Source of the DNA: DASTSN01 sp035760665
GTDB lineage: Bacteria > Bacteroidota > Bacteroidia > Chitinophagales > Chitinophagaceae
NCBI GenBank assembly: GCA_035760665.1
Contig: DASTSN010000117.1
Span: 1-64,000, forward strand
DNA: 64,000 nucleotides
Direction of reading: 5' to 3'
The notes under the pieces: generated by a model
What the model saw: only the letters and a program-made list of their open reading frames with translations
Database searches by the model: none
Told to the model about the DNA's origin: nothing
Part shown: positions 16,475 through 24,625 of the stretch, piece by piece
Layout: each line of letters starts with the position of its first letter
How positions within the stretch are numbered: the first letter of the stretch is position 1
Made by a program: the position numbers and the translations under genes

Positions 16475-17800
16475 ATGGGCGTTCTTAAAGACAGGTTCAA
16501 GGCCAAAGCCGATCAGGTTGCAGCAGAAATTAAAGATATACTGAAAGAACACGGGAACAAGAAAATAGGCGAAGTGCATCTTTCCCAGATTTACCAGGGT
16601 ATGCGTGGTGTTACAGGCCTGGTAAGCGAAACCTCGCTGTTAGATTCCCAGGACGGCATTCGTTTCAGGGGGTACTCTATCCCGGAATTGCAACAGAAAT
16701 TACCCAAAGCCAATGGTGGTACAGAGCCCTTACCGGAAGGTTTGTTTTACCTGATGCTGGTTGGCGAATTACCCACAGAGGCAGATGCACATGAGGTGAC
16801 CTCGGTTCTGCAACGCCGCAGCCACGTGCCCAACCATGTTTTTGACACCATCGAAGCTCTACCCGAAAGTGCTCACCCAATGACCCAGTTTGTGGTAGCT
16901 GTGATGGCTTTGCAGACAGAATCCCAGTTCTCCAGGCGCTATGCTGCCGGTATGAGTAAAAAAGATTATTGGGATGCTGTGTTTGACGATGCCATGGACC
17001 TGATTGCCCGCCTGCCGCGGATTGCTGCCTACATCTATCGTCGAAAATATAAAAATGGCAAACATATTCAGCCGAATGGCCTCTTAGATTGGGCTGGGAA
17101 TTTCGCTCATATGATGGGGTTTGAAGATGAAAGTTTTAAAGAGTTGATGCGTTTATACATGACCATTCATGCCGATCACGAAGGCGGCAATGTGTCGGCC
17201 CATGCTACACACCTGGTGGGTTCTGCACTCAGCGATCCTTACCTGGCATTTGCTGCCGGTATGAACGGGCTGGCTGGTCCGTTGCACGGCCTGGCCAACC
17301 AGGAAGTAATTAAATGGATTTTTGAATTACGCGAAGAATTAAAAACCGAAGTACCCAGTAAAGAACAGATTGCTGAGTATGTAAAACGTACATTAAGCGA
17401 GGGGAAAGTGGTGCCGGGCTATGGTCATGCGGTACTGCGCCAGACCGATCCACGGTTTACTGCCCAAATGGAATTTGGTAAAAAACACATGCCGGATGAT
17501 CCGCTGGTACAAACGGTCTGGAATATTTATGATGTTGTGCCCCCCATCCTGCAGTCGCTTGGAAAAATCAAAAATCCCTGGCCCAATGTAGATGCACACA
17601 GTGGTGCCCTGCTGGTACATTACGGAATGGTGGAATACGAGTTTTACACAGTGTTGTTTGGTGTAAGCCGAGCCTTGGGTGTGCTGGCCAGCCTTTGCTG
17701 GGACAGAGCTCTCGGTTTCCCGATTGAGCGGCCTAAGTCAGTTAGCACTGCGCTCGTAAAAAGATGGCTGAAAGGCGAAGATGAAATCTGGGGTGAATAA
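16475..17800 (+). CDS. gltA: Citrate synthase, eukaryotic (mitochondrial) type
   Basis: Condenses acetyl-CoA and oxaloacetate at entry to the TCA cycle. The 441 residues follow the mitochondrial-type sequence: ADHEGGNVSAHATHLVG, then NGLAGPLHGLANQEV containing the first catalytic His, GYGHAVLRQTDPR with the second His, and NVDAHSGALL with the catalytic Asp. This is the dimeric Si-type rather than the usual hexameric bacterial type. A promoter match lies 45 nt upstream. Convergent with the deoxysugar lactonase gene. Confidence 0.95.
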   Translation: MGVLKDRFKAKADQVAAEIKDILKEHGNKKIGEVHLSQIYQGMRGVTGLVSETSLLDSQDGIRFRGYSIPELQQKLPKANGGTEPLPEGLFYLMLVGELPTEADAHEVTSVLQRRSHVPNHVFDTIEALPESAHPMTQFVVAVMALQTESQFSRRYAAGMSKKDYWDAVFDDAMDLIARLPRIAAYIYRRKYKNGKHIQPNGLLDWAGNFAHMMGFEDESFKELMRLYMTIHADHEGGNVSAHATHLVGSALSDPYLAFAAGMNGLAGPLHGLANQEVIKWIFELREELKTEVPSKEQIAEYVKRTLSEGKVVPGYGHAVLRQTDPRFTAQMEFGKKHMPDDPLVQTVWNIYDVVPPILQSLGKIKNPWPNVDAHSGALLVHYGMVEYEFYTVLFGVSRALGVLASLCWDRALGFPIERPKSVSTALVKRWLKGEDEIWGE

Positions 17801-17848
17801 AATTGAATCCTGTCAGCAGGCAACGGTTGTCGAAGATAATTAGCCGGT

Positions 17849-18676
17849 TCACTGAAGCTTATAAAAGCGAAGGGCATTTTCCCCAAATACTTTTGCTTTG
17901 TCTTCTTCCGGTAAGGCCTCCATATATTTTTCCAAAAGGCTTTTCCATTGCACATAAATCCCCGAAAGCAGTATAACGGGCCAGTCGCTTCCATATATCA
18001 GCCGGTCGGTGCCAAACGCTTCAAAAACCACATCGAGGTAAGGATAAAAATCGGCCGGGCTCCAGGCTTTCCAGGCGGCTTCTGTAAAGAGGCCGGATAA
18101 TTTACACATCACATTGGGATGAGTAGCCATTTCCTGCATAAATATTTTCCAGTTATCAATGCTTTTGCTCCTGATGTCAGGTTTGGCACAATGATCAAGA
18201 ATAAATGGCTGTTCCGGGAATTGCTCCACAAATTGCAAGGCCGGTTTTAACTGGTGCTGGTAAATAAGAATATCATACGTGTAGCCATAGCCCTGTAATA
18301 GCCGAATACCACGCTGAAAGTTTTCTCGCAGCAAAAAATCGTCCGGTTCAGCCTGGGCTATATGTCGCCAGCCTTTAATACAATTATACTGAGAAAAATA
18401 AGACAATCGCTCCCCGATATCGTCTTTTTGAAAGTCCACCCAGCCCACCACTCCTTTAATGATCGGATGCGTTTTGGCCAGTTCAACCAGGAAATGTGTC
18501 TCCAGCTCCGACTGTTCGGCCTGAACAGCCACACAGCCATCGACGTTATTCCTTTTTAAAGTAAGGGATAAATCTTCGGGTAAATAGTTTTGCCGCAGCA
18601 CTTTCATGTCATTGGTAATCCAACTGTCTCGCTTTTTGTCAAATTTCCAGAAATGAACATGCGCATCAATGGTCAT
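17849..18676 (-). CDS. Amidohydrolase-family sugar lactonase (L-fucono-/L-rhamnono-lactonase type)
   Basis: 275 residues of the COG3618 amidohydrolase group. It begins MTIDAHVHFWKF, the HxH metal/active site of the TIM barrel, with LDHCAKPDIR near residue 160 and a late YGSDWPV carrying the last active Asp. Members open 1,4- or 1,5-lactones of L-fuconate, L-rhamnonate or galactarate. The ATG overlaps the stop of the preceding mutarotase gene (ATGA), and the neighbours (mutarotase, hydrolase, SDR) support a 6-deoxysugar lactonase. Confidence 0.82.
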   Translation of the reverse strand: MTIDAHVHFWKFDKKRDSWITNDMKVLRQNYLPEDLSLTLKRNNVDGCVAVQAEQSELETHFLVELAKTHPIIKGVVGWVDFQKDDIGERLSYFSQYNCIKGWRHIAQAEPDDFLLRENFQRGIRLLQGYGYTYDILIYQHQLKPALQFVEQFPEQPFILDHCAKPDIRSKSIDNWKIFMQEMATHPNVMCKLSGLFTEAAWKAWSPADFYPYLDVVFEAFGTDRLIYGSDWPVILLSGIYVQWKSLLEKYMEALPEEDKAKVFGENALRFYKLQ

Positions 18677-19011
18677 GGCAATTCAAATATTTTGTCCATT
18701 AAGATCCATTTTTCACCGGCTTTTGCCCAGGGCAGGGCTTGCTGAAATTTCCACATCAAGGCTTCCCATTCCTGTACTGTGGGGTTATCCCTGTCTGCTG
18801 CCGCTTTTTTTTCAAAAGAAAAATCTTCATCGACTTCCACAATCATGCACAGCCGGTTACCGGTGCGGTAAATATCGAGCACTGCTATTCCGGCATCTTT
18901 AATGCTTTTTATGATTTCCGGCCACACGTTTCGGTGATATTTCTCATATTCATCAATCAGTGCCGGATCGTTTTTCAGGTCAAGGGCCAGGCAATAGCGT
19001 TTTACTTTCAT
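18673..19011 (-). CDS. L-fucose/L-rhamnose mutarotase family protein
   Basis: 112 residues of the RhaM/FucM (DUF718) family, which interconverts alpha and beta anomers. It shows LALDLKNDPALIDEYEKYHRNVWPEI with the catalytic His, a GIAVLDIYRTGNRL segment and the tryptophan-rich end. It is clearly distinct from the shorter RhaM in the plus-strand operon. Overlaps the FAH-hydrolase stop by one base and the lactonase start by four, so it is translationally coupled within the minus-strand operon. An L-fucose preference is an inference from context. Confidence 0.85.
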   Translation of the reverse strand: MKVKRYCLALDLKNDPALIDEYEKYHRNVWPEIIKSIKDAGIAVLDIYRTGNRLCMIVEVDEDFSFEKKAAADRDNPTVQEWEALMWKFQQALPWAKAGEKWILMDKIFELP

Positions 19012-19868
19012 CAGTCCGTTAGTTTGAAAGGTACTGCTTTTTGTTTGCTGCTGCCAAGTTCGTCAATACCCAGTTCAATTTCATCGCCTGGCTTTAAATA
19101 AATGGGAGCGGGTTTTTGCCCCATACCCACACCAGCTGGGGTGCCGGTAGAAATAATATCGCCGGGCAACAATGTCATGAATTGGCTAAGATAGGCTACC
19201 AGGAATGGAATTTTAAAGACCAGGTTTTTCGTGTTGCCGTCCTGGTATTGGGTTCCGTTCACGGTGAGCCATAACCGAAGATTGTTCACATCAGCAATTT
19301 CATCTTTTGTGGCAAACCAGGGTCCCAGCGGAGCGAAAGTGTCACAACTTTTACCTTTTACCCACTGCCCGCTTCGTTCCAGTTGAAATGCCCGTTCACT
19401 GTAGTCGTTGTGCAGCAGGTAACCTGCCACATAGTCCATTGCATTGTCTTCTTCAACGTAGCGGGCTTTTTTCCCGATGACCAACGCCAGTTCCACTTCC
19501 CAATCGGTTTTTTGGCTGTTACGCGGTATAACAAGGTCATCATCAGGGCCAACAATCGCTGTTGTGGATTTAAAAAAAACAACCGGCTCGCTGGGCAGTT
19601 GCATATTGCTTTCTGCCGCATGATCAGAATAATTAAGCCCGATGCAAATGAGTTTGGAAGGTCTGGCAATCGGAGCGCCCAGCCGTATGTTATGGGGCAC
19701 TGTTTTCAGTTTCGTTTCCTGGCAAATCTTTTCCAGCAGTGATAAGCCATCGCCGGCAAAAAATTTTTCATCGTAATCATGAATAAACTCCGATACATCA
19801 TAGCGGATATTGTCTATTTGAATACCGGGTTTTTCTGATCCCTGTTCTCCAAAACGAATGAGTTTCAT
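19011..19868 (-). CDS. Fumarylacetoacetate-hydrolase family enzyme, likely 2,4-diketo-3-deoxy-L-fuconate/rhamnonate hydrolase
   Basis: 285 residues. The FAH domain (about 70-280) shows CIGLNYSDHA, the metal-binding E-x-E in DWEVELALVIGKKAR, the downstream NDYSERAF (Asp ligand), and the conserved STGTPAGVG loop. In non-phosphorylated 6-deoxysugar pathways such an enzyme hydrolyses the 2,4-diketo acid to pyruvate and lactate. Its place between an SDR and a mutarotase fits this role, although FAH proteins have many substrates. Confidence 0.85.
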   Translation of the reverse strand: MKLIRFGEQGSEKPGIQIDNIRYDVSEFIHDYDEKFFAGDGLSLLEKICQETKLKTVPHNIRLGAPIARPSKLICIGLNYSDHAAESNMQLPSEPVVFFKSTTAIVGPDDDLVIPRNSQKTDWEVELALVIGKKARYVEEDNAMDYVAGYLLHNDYSERAFQLERSGQWVKGKSCDTFAPLGPWFATKDEIADVNNLRLWLTVNGTQYQDGNTKNLVFKIPFLVAYLSQFMTLLPGDIISTGTPAGVGMGQKPAPIYLKPGDEIELGIDELGSSKQKAVPFKLTD

Positions 19869-19880
19869 TACCTAAAATTA

Positions 19881-20645
19881 TTATGTATTAAGTTTTGTAA
19901 ATCCCCCGTCTATCGGGTAGTCGCATCCGGTGATAAAGGCAGCTTCGTCGCTGCACAGGAAAAGTGCGAGGCTGGCAATTTCATCGGGTTTACCCATTCG
20001 TCCGATAGGTTGTGTTTTTGATAATTTTTCAAACATTTCATTTTCTCTGCCGGGATAATTCTTTTTCAGGTAACCATCTACGAAAGGTGTGTGTACCCGG
20101 GCCGGCGAAATAGAATTACAGCGGATATTTTCACCAATATAATCTTTTGCCACGCTTAGTGTCATGGAATAAATAGCCCCTTTCGAGGTGCTGTAGGCAA
20201 AGCGGTCACTTAATCCTGTCAGCGCTGCTACGGAAGCCATATTCAGAATCGTACCGCCCCCGGCTTTACGCAGCTGAGGTATGGCTGCATAAATACAATT
20301 GTACACGCCTTTCACATTTACCTGCATCACCTTATCAAATTCATCTTCTGTTGTTGTATCTGCCTTGCCAATACTGGCGATACCGGCATTGTTGACAAGT
20401 ATTTGAATAGGCCCGATTTTTTCAAATGTTTGAAGTACGGCTTTTTGACTGGCTACATCGCAGGCATGAAAGAAAACCTGGCCCCCGTCTTTTTTTATTT
20501 CAGCTGCCACTTCTTTTGCATGCTCCTCGCTCAGTTCGAGTATGTGTACCGTGGCGCCCTGGCGGGCAAAAGCAATTGAAATCGCTTTCCCAATACCGCT
20601 GCCGCCACCCGTGATTACCGCGGTTTTATTGTTGAGTTGAAACAT
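19881..20645 (-). CDS. SDR-family dehydrogenase, probably 2-keto-3-deoxy-L-fuconate/rhamnonate dehydrogenase
   Basis: 254-residue classical short-chain dehydrogenase. The cofactor motif is TGGGSGIGKA near residue 11, the NNAGIAS motif is near residue 91, and the catalytic residues are in NMASVAAL and AYSTSKGA (Y-x3-K). Acidic residue after the second strand (ELSEEH) suggests NAD rather than NADP. First gene of the minus-strand operon, divergent from rhaT. Oxidation of the 2-keto-3-deoxy acid at C4 would feed the adjacent hydrolase. Direct sugar oxidation at C1 is the alternative. Confidence 0.82.
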   Translation of the reverse strand: MFQLNNKTAVITGGGSGIGKAISIAFARQGATVHILELSEEHAKEVAAEIKKDGGQVFFHACDVASQKAVLQTFEKIGPIQILVNNAGIASIGKADTTTEDEFDKVMQVNVKGVYNCIYAAIPQLRKAGGGTILNMASVAALTGLSDRFAYSTSKGAIYSMTLSVAKDYIGENIRCNSISPARVHTPFVDGYLKKNYPGRENEMFEKLSKTQPIGRMGKPDEIASLALFLCSDEAAFITGCDYPIDGGFTKLNT

Positions 20646-20677
20646 AGGCCTGTTTTCCTGTCATTTGGTGATTATAA

Positions 20678-20713
20678 TATCTTTAGTACCTACACTTTAC
20701 TGTATTAAAGATA
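20678..20713. promoter_or_regulatory. Inverted repeat in the divergent deoxysugar promoter region
   Basis: TATCTTTA at 20678-20685 and TAAAGATA at 20706-20713 are perfect inverted repeats 20 nt apart, each followed by AGTACC or GTACC. Each half also resembles a -7 box (TAnnTTTG) on its own strand, so this may be either an operator or overlapping divergent promoters for the SDR operon and rhaT. Confidence 0.4.
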
Positions 20714-20780
20714 GTACCCTTTTCGCTGAATGAATTTCCCGGTTAAATTTTTGAAAGAAACGGCTAAAATGGTAGTGCGT

Positions 20781-20895
20781 CAGACAAACGATTGCTCATT
20801 TTTTACTTTATGCGCTGAATTACTTCAGTCTGCGGGAAATCGAATTGTTTTTCTTTATATCTTCCTGTGAGAATACATTCAGCCAAACGATTGTT
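20781..20895. repeat. Two 16-bp direct repeats upstream of rhaT
   Basis: CAGACAAACGATTGCT (20781-20796) and CAGCCAAACGATTGTT (20880-20895) match at 14 of 16 bases and lie 99 nt apart. The second ends 3 nt before the rhaT start codon. They could bind the missing sugar regulator. Confidence 0.4.
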
Positions 20896-20898
20896 GCC

Positions 20899-21954
20899 AT
20901 GCAGGTATTAATAGGAGTTTTCTTTCACTTTATCGGCGGTTTTGCGTCTGGTAGTTTTTATATGCCCTATAAAAAGGTGAAAAGATGGCGCTGGGAAAGC
21001 TATTGGATTGTGGGGGGATTATTTTCGTGGCTTATTGTACCACCGCTTGCTGCGTGGCTGACCGTCCCCGGTTTTGCTGAGATCATCCGTACAACTGACG
21101 CAGCTACCATCCGGTATACAATCCTGTTTGGCATATTGTGGGGTTTTGGCGGACTTACCTATGGGCTTGGCGTTCGTTACCTTGGAATGTCACTGGGGAA
21201 TTCAATCGTACTGGGATTTTGTTCTGCTTTTGGCGCACTGGTACCTTCGATCTATTATAATTTTTATCCGGCAGAAGGTAAAACAACCTTGCATGATCTG
21301 CTTACCACGGGCTGGGGGCGTATTGTTCTGGCGGGTGTTATTGTTTGTTTGCTGGGTATTTACATTTGCGGGAGAGCCGGAATGATGAAAGAGAGGGAAA
21401 TGCCGGATGAAGAGAAGAAGAAAAGCATAGCGGAGTTTAATCTTGTAAAAGGGCTGGTCGTAGCGATTTTTTCGGGTATTATGAGTGCCTGCTTCAATTT
21501 TGGTATTGAGGCGGGAAAGCCGATGGCAGAAGCTGCGGTGGCTGCAGGCATGAACCCGCTGTACCAGAATAATGTTACCTATGTTGTATTGCTCTGGGGC
21601 GGGTTAGCAACTAATTTTACCTGGTGTATGATTTTAAATGTCCGTAATAAAAGTTTTTCGGATTATGCAGATAAGGCATCCCCGTTAATCAATAATTATA
21701 TTTTTTCAGCATTGGCCGGCACTACCTGGTTTTTACAGTTTTTCTTTTACGGAATGGGCGAAAGCAAGCTTGGCAATGGTGCCAGCAGCTGGATCTTGCA
21801 CATGGCATTTATCATACTCATTGCCAATATGTGGGGGTTGGTATTGAAGGAATGGAAGGGGGCGGGCAGGAAAACGAAAACTGTTATCACTATCGGGATT
21901 GTTACAATTATCCTGTCCGTGATGCTGGTGGGGTATGGCAATTCATTAAAATAA
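20899..21954 (+). CDS. rhaT: L-rhamnose/H+ symporter
   Basis: Imports L-rhamnose by proton symport across the inner membrane. The 351 residues show about ten hydrophobic helices and the RhaT pattern: an N-terminal FHFIGGFASGSFYMPYKKVKRWRWE, the YGLGVRYLGMSLGNSI segment and the late GMGESKLG. The ATG at 20899 is chosen because the in-frame upstream extension is polar and not part of the family. First gene of the plus-strand rhamnose operon. Confidence 0.94.
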   Translation: MQVLIGVFFHFIGGFASGSFYMPYKKVKRWRWESYWIVGGLFSWLIVPPLAAWLTVPGFAEIIRTTDAATIRYTILFGILWGFGGLTYGLGVRYLGMSLGNSIVLGFCSAFGALVPSIYYNFYPAEGKTTLHDLLTTGWGRIVLAGVIVCLLGIYICGRAGMMKEREMPDEEKKKSIAEFNLVKGLVVAIFSGIMSACFNFGIEAGKPMAEAAVAAGMNPLYQNNVTYVVLLWGGLATNFTWCMILNVRNKSFSDYADKASPLINNYIFSALAGTTWFLQFFFYGMGESKLGNGASSWILHMAFIILIANMWGLVLKEWKGAGRKTKTVITIGIVTIILSVMLVGYGNSLK

Positions 21955-22020
21955 GACTTTGCATAAAGGCGGGAAGGTGTTTTGTTTTACAATGTTGATG
22001 AGTAAATTTTACACTAAGCT

Positions 22021-24174
22021 ATGAGTAACGATACTAAAAATAAAAGGCCGAGCAGCAATTCCGGATCAGGCAACTTCAGGCATGTGCGTTATTTATGGAA
22101 TGATGATGAAGTGGCGAAACTGGCAGATGATGAAGTTGCACTGCTCATTTATCGTTCCAATTTACTGGGCGCCGATCTGCGCCTGACAAATTACGGAGGT
22201 GGCAATACCTCCTGCAAGGTAATGGCAAAAGATCCACTCAACGGAAATGAAGTGGAAGTGATGTGGGTGAAGGGTTCAGGTGGTGATTTAGGCACCCTGA
22301 CCAAAAGCGGGTTGGCAGCTTTATATGTTGATCGTTTGCGCAATCTTAAGCACGTTTACCGCGGCATAGAACACGAAGATGAAATGGTGGAGTTGTTCAA
22401 TCACTGTATTTACGATCTGCATTCGAAAGCGCCATCAATTGATACGCCATTGCACGGATTTCTTCCTTTCAAACACATCGATCATTTGCACCCGGATGCT
22501 GCCATTGCCATCGCTGCCGCGAAAGACGGGAAAAAGATAACACAGGAATTATTCGGCGGCACCATAGGCTGGGTGGACTGGCAACGTCCGGGCTTTGATC
22601 TTGGTTTAAAATTAAAAGCCTGCCTGGACGAGAATCCCGGTATCCGCGGTATTATGCTCGGTTCGCATGGCTTATTTACCTGGGGCAACACGGCCTATGA
22701 AAGTTATATCAACACCCTCGAAGTGATTGAGCGTTGTGCGCAATACCTGGAAGATCATTATGGAAAAAAGTGTCCGGTATTTGGCGGACAAAAGCTGCAA
22801 TCTTTAGCTAAAGAGGACCGGCTTGCAAAAGCAACAACACTGGCCCCGTTGCTCCGTGGTTTTTGCTCTTCGCAAACAAAAATGATTGGCCATTTTACCG
22901 ATTATGAACGAGTATTGGAATTTATTAACTCCAACGATCTGTCTAAACTGGCGCCCATGGGTACCAGTTGCCCTGATCATTTTCTTCGCACAAAAATTTC
23001 TCCGCTGGTATTGAATCTTGCCACCGGTGAAGATGTAACCAACGCTGCCGCAATCAAGGAAAAGTTAGCGCCTCAATTTGAAGAATACAGGAAGATGTAT
23101 GCAGCGTATTATGAACAATGCAAGCATCCTGACAGTCCTGCCATGCGTGACCCCAATCCTGTTGTGATCTTATATCCCGGTGTTGGTATGTTCACGTTTG
23201 CAAAAGACAAGCAAACAGCCAGAGTAGCGGCTGAATTTTATATCAATGCCATTAATGTGATGAAGGGAGCAGAAGCTGTGAGTGAATATACATCGCTGCC
23301 CAGGCAGGAAGCTTTTAATATTGAATACTGGCTGCTGGAAGAAGCCAAACTGCAGCGCATGCCGAAGCCAAAAGCGTTAAGCGGCAGGATAGCACTGGTT
23401 ACGGGAAGTGCCGGCGGCATAGGAAAAGCTATTGCCAAAAAATTTGCAGAGGAAGGCGCTTGTGTGCTCATTAATGATATTAATGAAGAAAGAATGAATG
23501 AAGCCAGCGAGGAATTTCAAAAACTTTTTGGAAAAGATCCCATTGCTTCTGTTTTGCTCGATGTCACCAATCCTTCCTCGGTGGAAAATGCTTTTGCGGC
23601 GGCATCGCTTGCGTTTGGAGGTGTTGATATTGTGGTGAATAATGCTGGCATCAGTATTTCCAAATCCATTACAGATCACACTGTTGAAGATTGGGATAAG
23701 CTGTACACTATATTGGCGAAAGGTCAATTTCTGGTTTCAAAGCTGGGCGTGGCGATCATGCGCCAGCAGGGTTTTGGGGGCGATATCATTAATATTGTTT
23801 CAAAAAATTCGGTTGTTGCCGGCCCCAACAATACCGGTTATGGTTCTGCAAAAGCAGCGCAGGCACATCTCTCACGGCTGCTTGCTGCTGAAATTGGAGT
23901 TGATAAAATCCGCGTAAACACTGTGAATCCTGATGCAGTCATTGCGGATTCAAATATCTGGGCAGGCGGCTGGGCAGAGGGAAGGGCAAAAGCATATGGA
24001 ATTTCTGTGGAAGAGTTGCCGGCCTTTTATGCAAAACGCACATTACTTAATGAAACGATTTTACCTGTTGATATTGCCAATGCCTGTTTTGCATTTGTTA
24101 GCGGATTGTTGAATAAATCTACCGGCAATACACTCAATGTTGACGGGGGTGTGGCAGCTGCTTTTTTGCGGTAG
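22021..24174 (+). CDS. rhaEW: Bifunctional rhamnulose-1-phosphate aldolase / lactaldehyde dehydrogenase
   Basis: 717-residue fusion. The N-terminal half (about 30-430) is a class II aldolase of the AraD/FucA superfamily, with GGGNTSCK, WVKGSGGDLGT, the paired metal-binding His in HIDHLHPDA, and a later His in GSHGLFTWG. The C-terminal part (about 455-717) is an SDR, with VTGSAGGIGKA, NNAGIS and YGSAK. It cleaves rhamnulose-1-P to DHAP and L-lactaldehyde and oxidises the latter. Such RhaE-RhaW fusions are established in several phyla. Confidence 0.92.
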   Translation: MSNDTKNKRPSSNSGSGNFRHVRYLWNDDEVAKLADDEVALLIYRSNLLGADLRLTNYGGGNTSCKVMAKDPLNGNEVEVMWVKGSGGDLGTLTKSGLAALYVDRLRNLKHVYRGIEHEDEMVELFNHCIYDLHSKAPSIDTPLHGFLPFKHIDHLHPDAAIAIAAAKDGKKITQELFGGTIGWVDWQRPGFDLGLKLKACLDENPGIRGIMLGSHGLFTWGNTAYESYINTLEVIERCAQYLEDHYGKKCPVFGGQKLQSLAKEDRLAKATTLAPLLRGFCSSQTKMIGHFTDYERVLEFINSNDLSKLAPMGTSCPDHFLRTKISPLVLNLATGEDVTNAAAIKEKLAPQFEEYRKMYAAYYEQCKHPDSPAMRDPNPVVILYPGVGMFTFAKDKQTARVAAEFYINAINVMKGAEAVSEYTSLPRQEAFNIEYWLLEEAKLQRMPKPKALSGRIALVTGSAGGIGKAIAKKFAEEGACVLINDINEERMNEASEEFQKLFGKDPIASVLLDVTNPSSVENAFAAASLAFGGVDIVVNNAGISISKSITDHTVEDWDKLYTILAKGQFLVSKLGVAIMRQQGFGGDIINIVSKNSVVAGPNNTGYGSAKAAQAHLSRLLAAEIGVDKIRVNTVNPDAVIADSNIWAGGWAEGRAKAYGISVEELPAFYAKRTLLNETILPVDIANACFAFVSGLLNKSTGNTLNVDGGVAAAFLR

Positions 24175-24299
24175 ACGTTTAATGAAATAAGGAAAAACTT
24201 TTTCCCGGCAGTTGAGCAATGCAGTGATTTTATTGTCAGTCCGCAAGCAGTCGTTGCAAAATTTTGCAGTTGATTACTTACACAGAAACAAACAATACT

Positions 24300-24614
24300 A
24301 TGCAGCGTGTCGCATTTAAAATGAAATTGCTTAGCGGCTTTATTGACGAATACAAAAAACGACATGACGAAATTTGGCCCGAGTTGGCGTCATTATTAAA
24401 AAGCCGGGGCATTCATGCGTATTCAATTTTTCTTGATGATACAACTAATGACCTCTTTGCTTACCTGACTATTGAGGACGAAAAAAATTTAAACGATTTA
24501 CCGGGGGAAGCTATCATGCAAAAATGGTGGACATACATGAAAGATATAATGGAAACGAATGAAGATGATTCGCCAGTAACAATTCCATTAAAAGAAGTTT
24601 TTTATCTGCCATAA
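24300..24614 (+). CDS. rhaM: L-rhamnose mutarotase
   Basis: 104 residues, the standard RhaM length. Conserved features are an early FKMKLLSGFIDEYKKRHDEIWPEL containing the catalytic His, HAYSIFLDD, and the Trp-Trp pair in MQKWWTYMKDIM. Speeds alpha/beta anomer exchange to feed the isomerase. The ATG at 24300 is used. An upstream in-frame start would add 12 residues absent from the family. It sits 12 nt ahead of rhaI. Confidence 0.93.
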   Translation: MQRVAFKMKLLSGFIDEYKKRHDEIWPELASLLKSRGIHAYSIFLDDTTNDLFAYLTIEDEKNLNDLPGEAIMQKWWTYMKDIMETNEDDSPVTIPLKEVFYLP

Positions 24615-24625
24615 ATTAATCTCTT

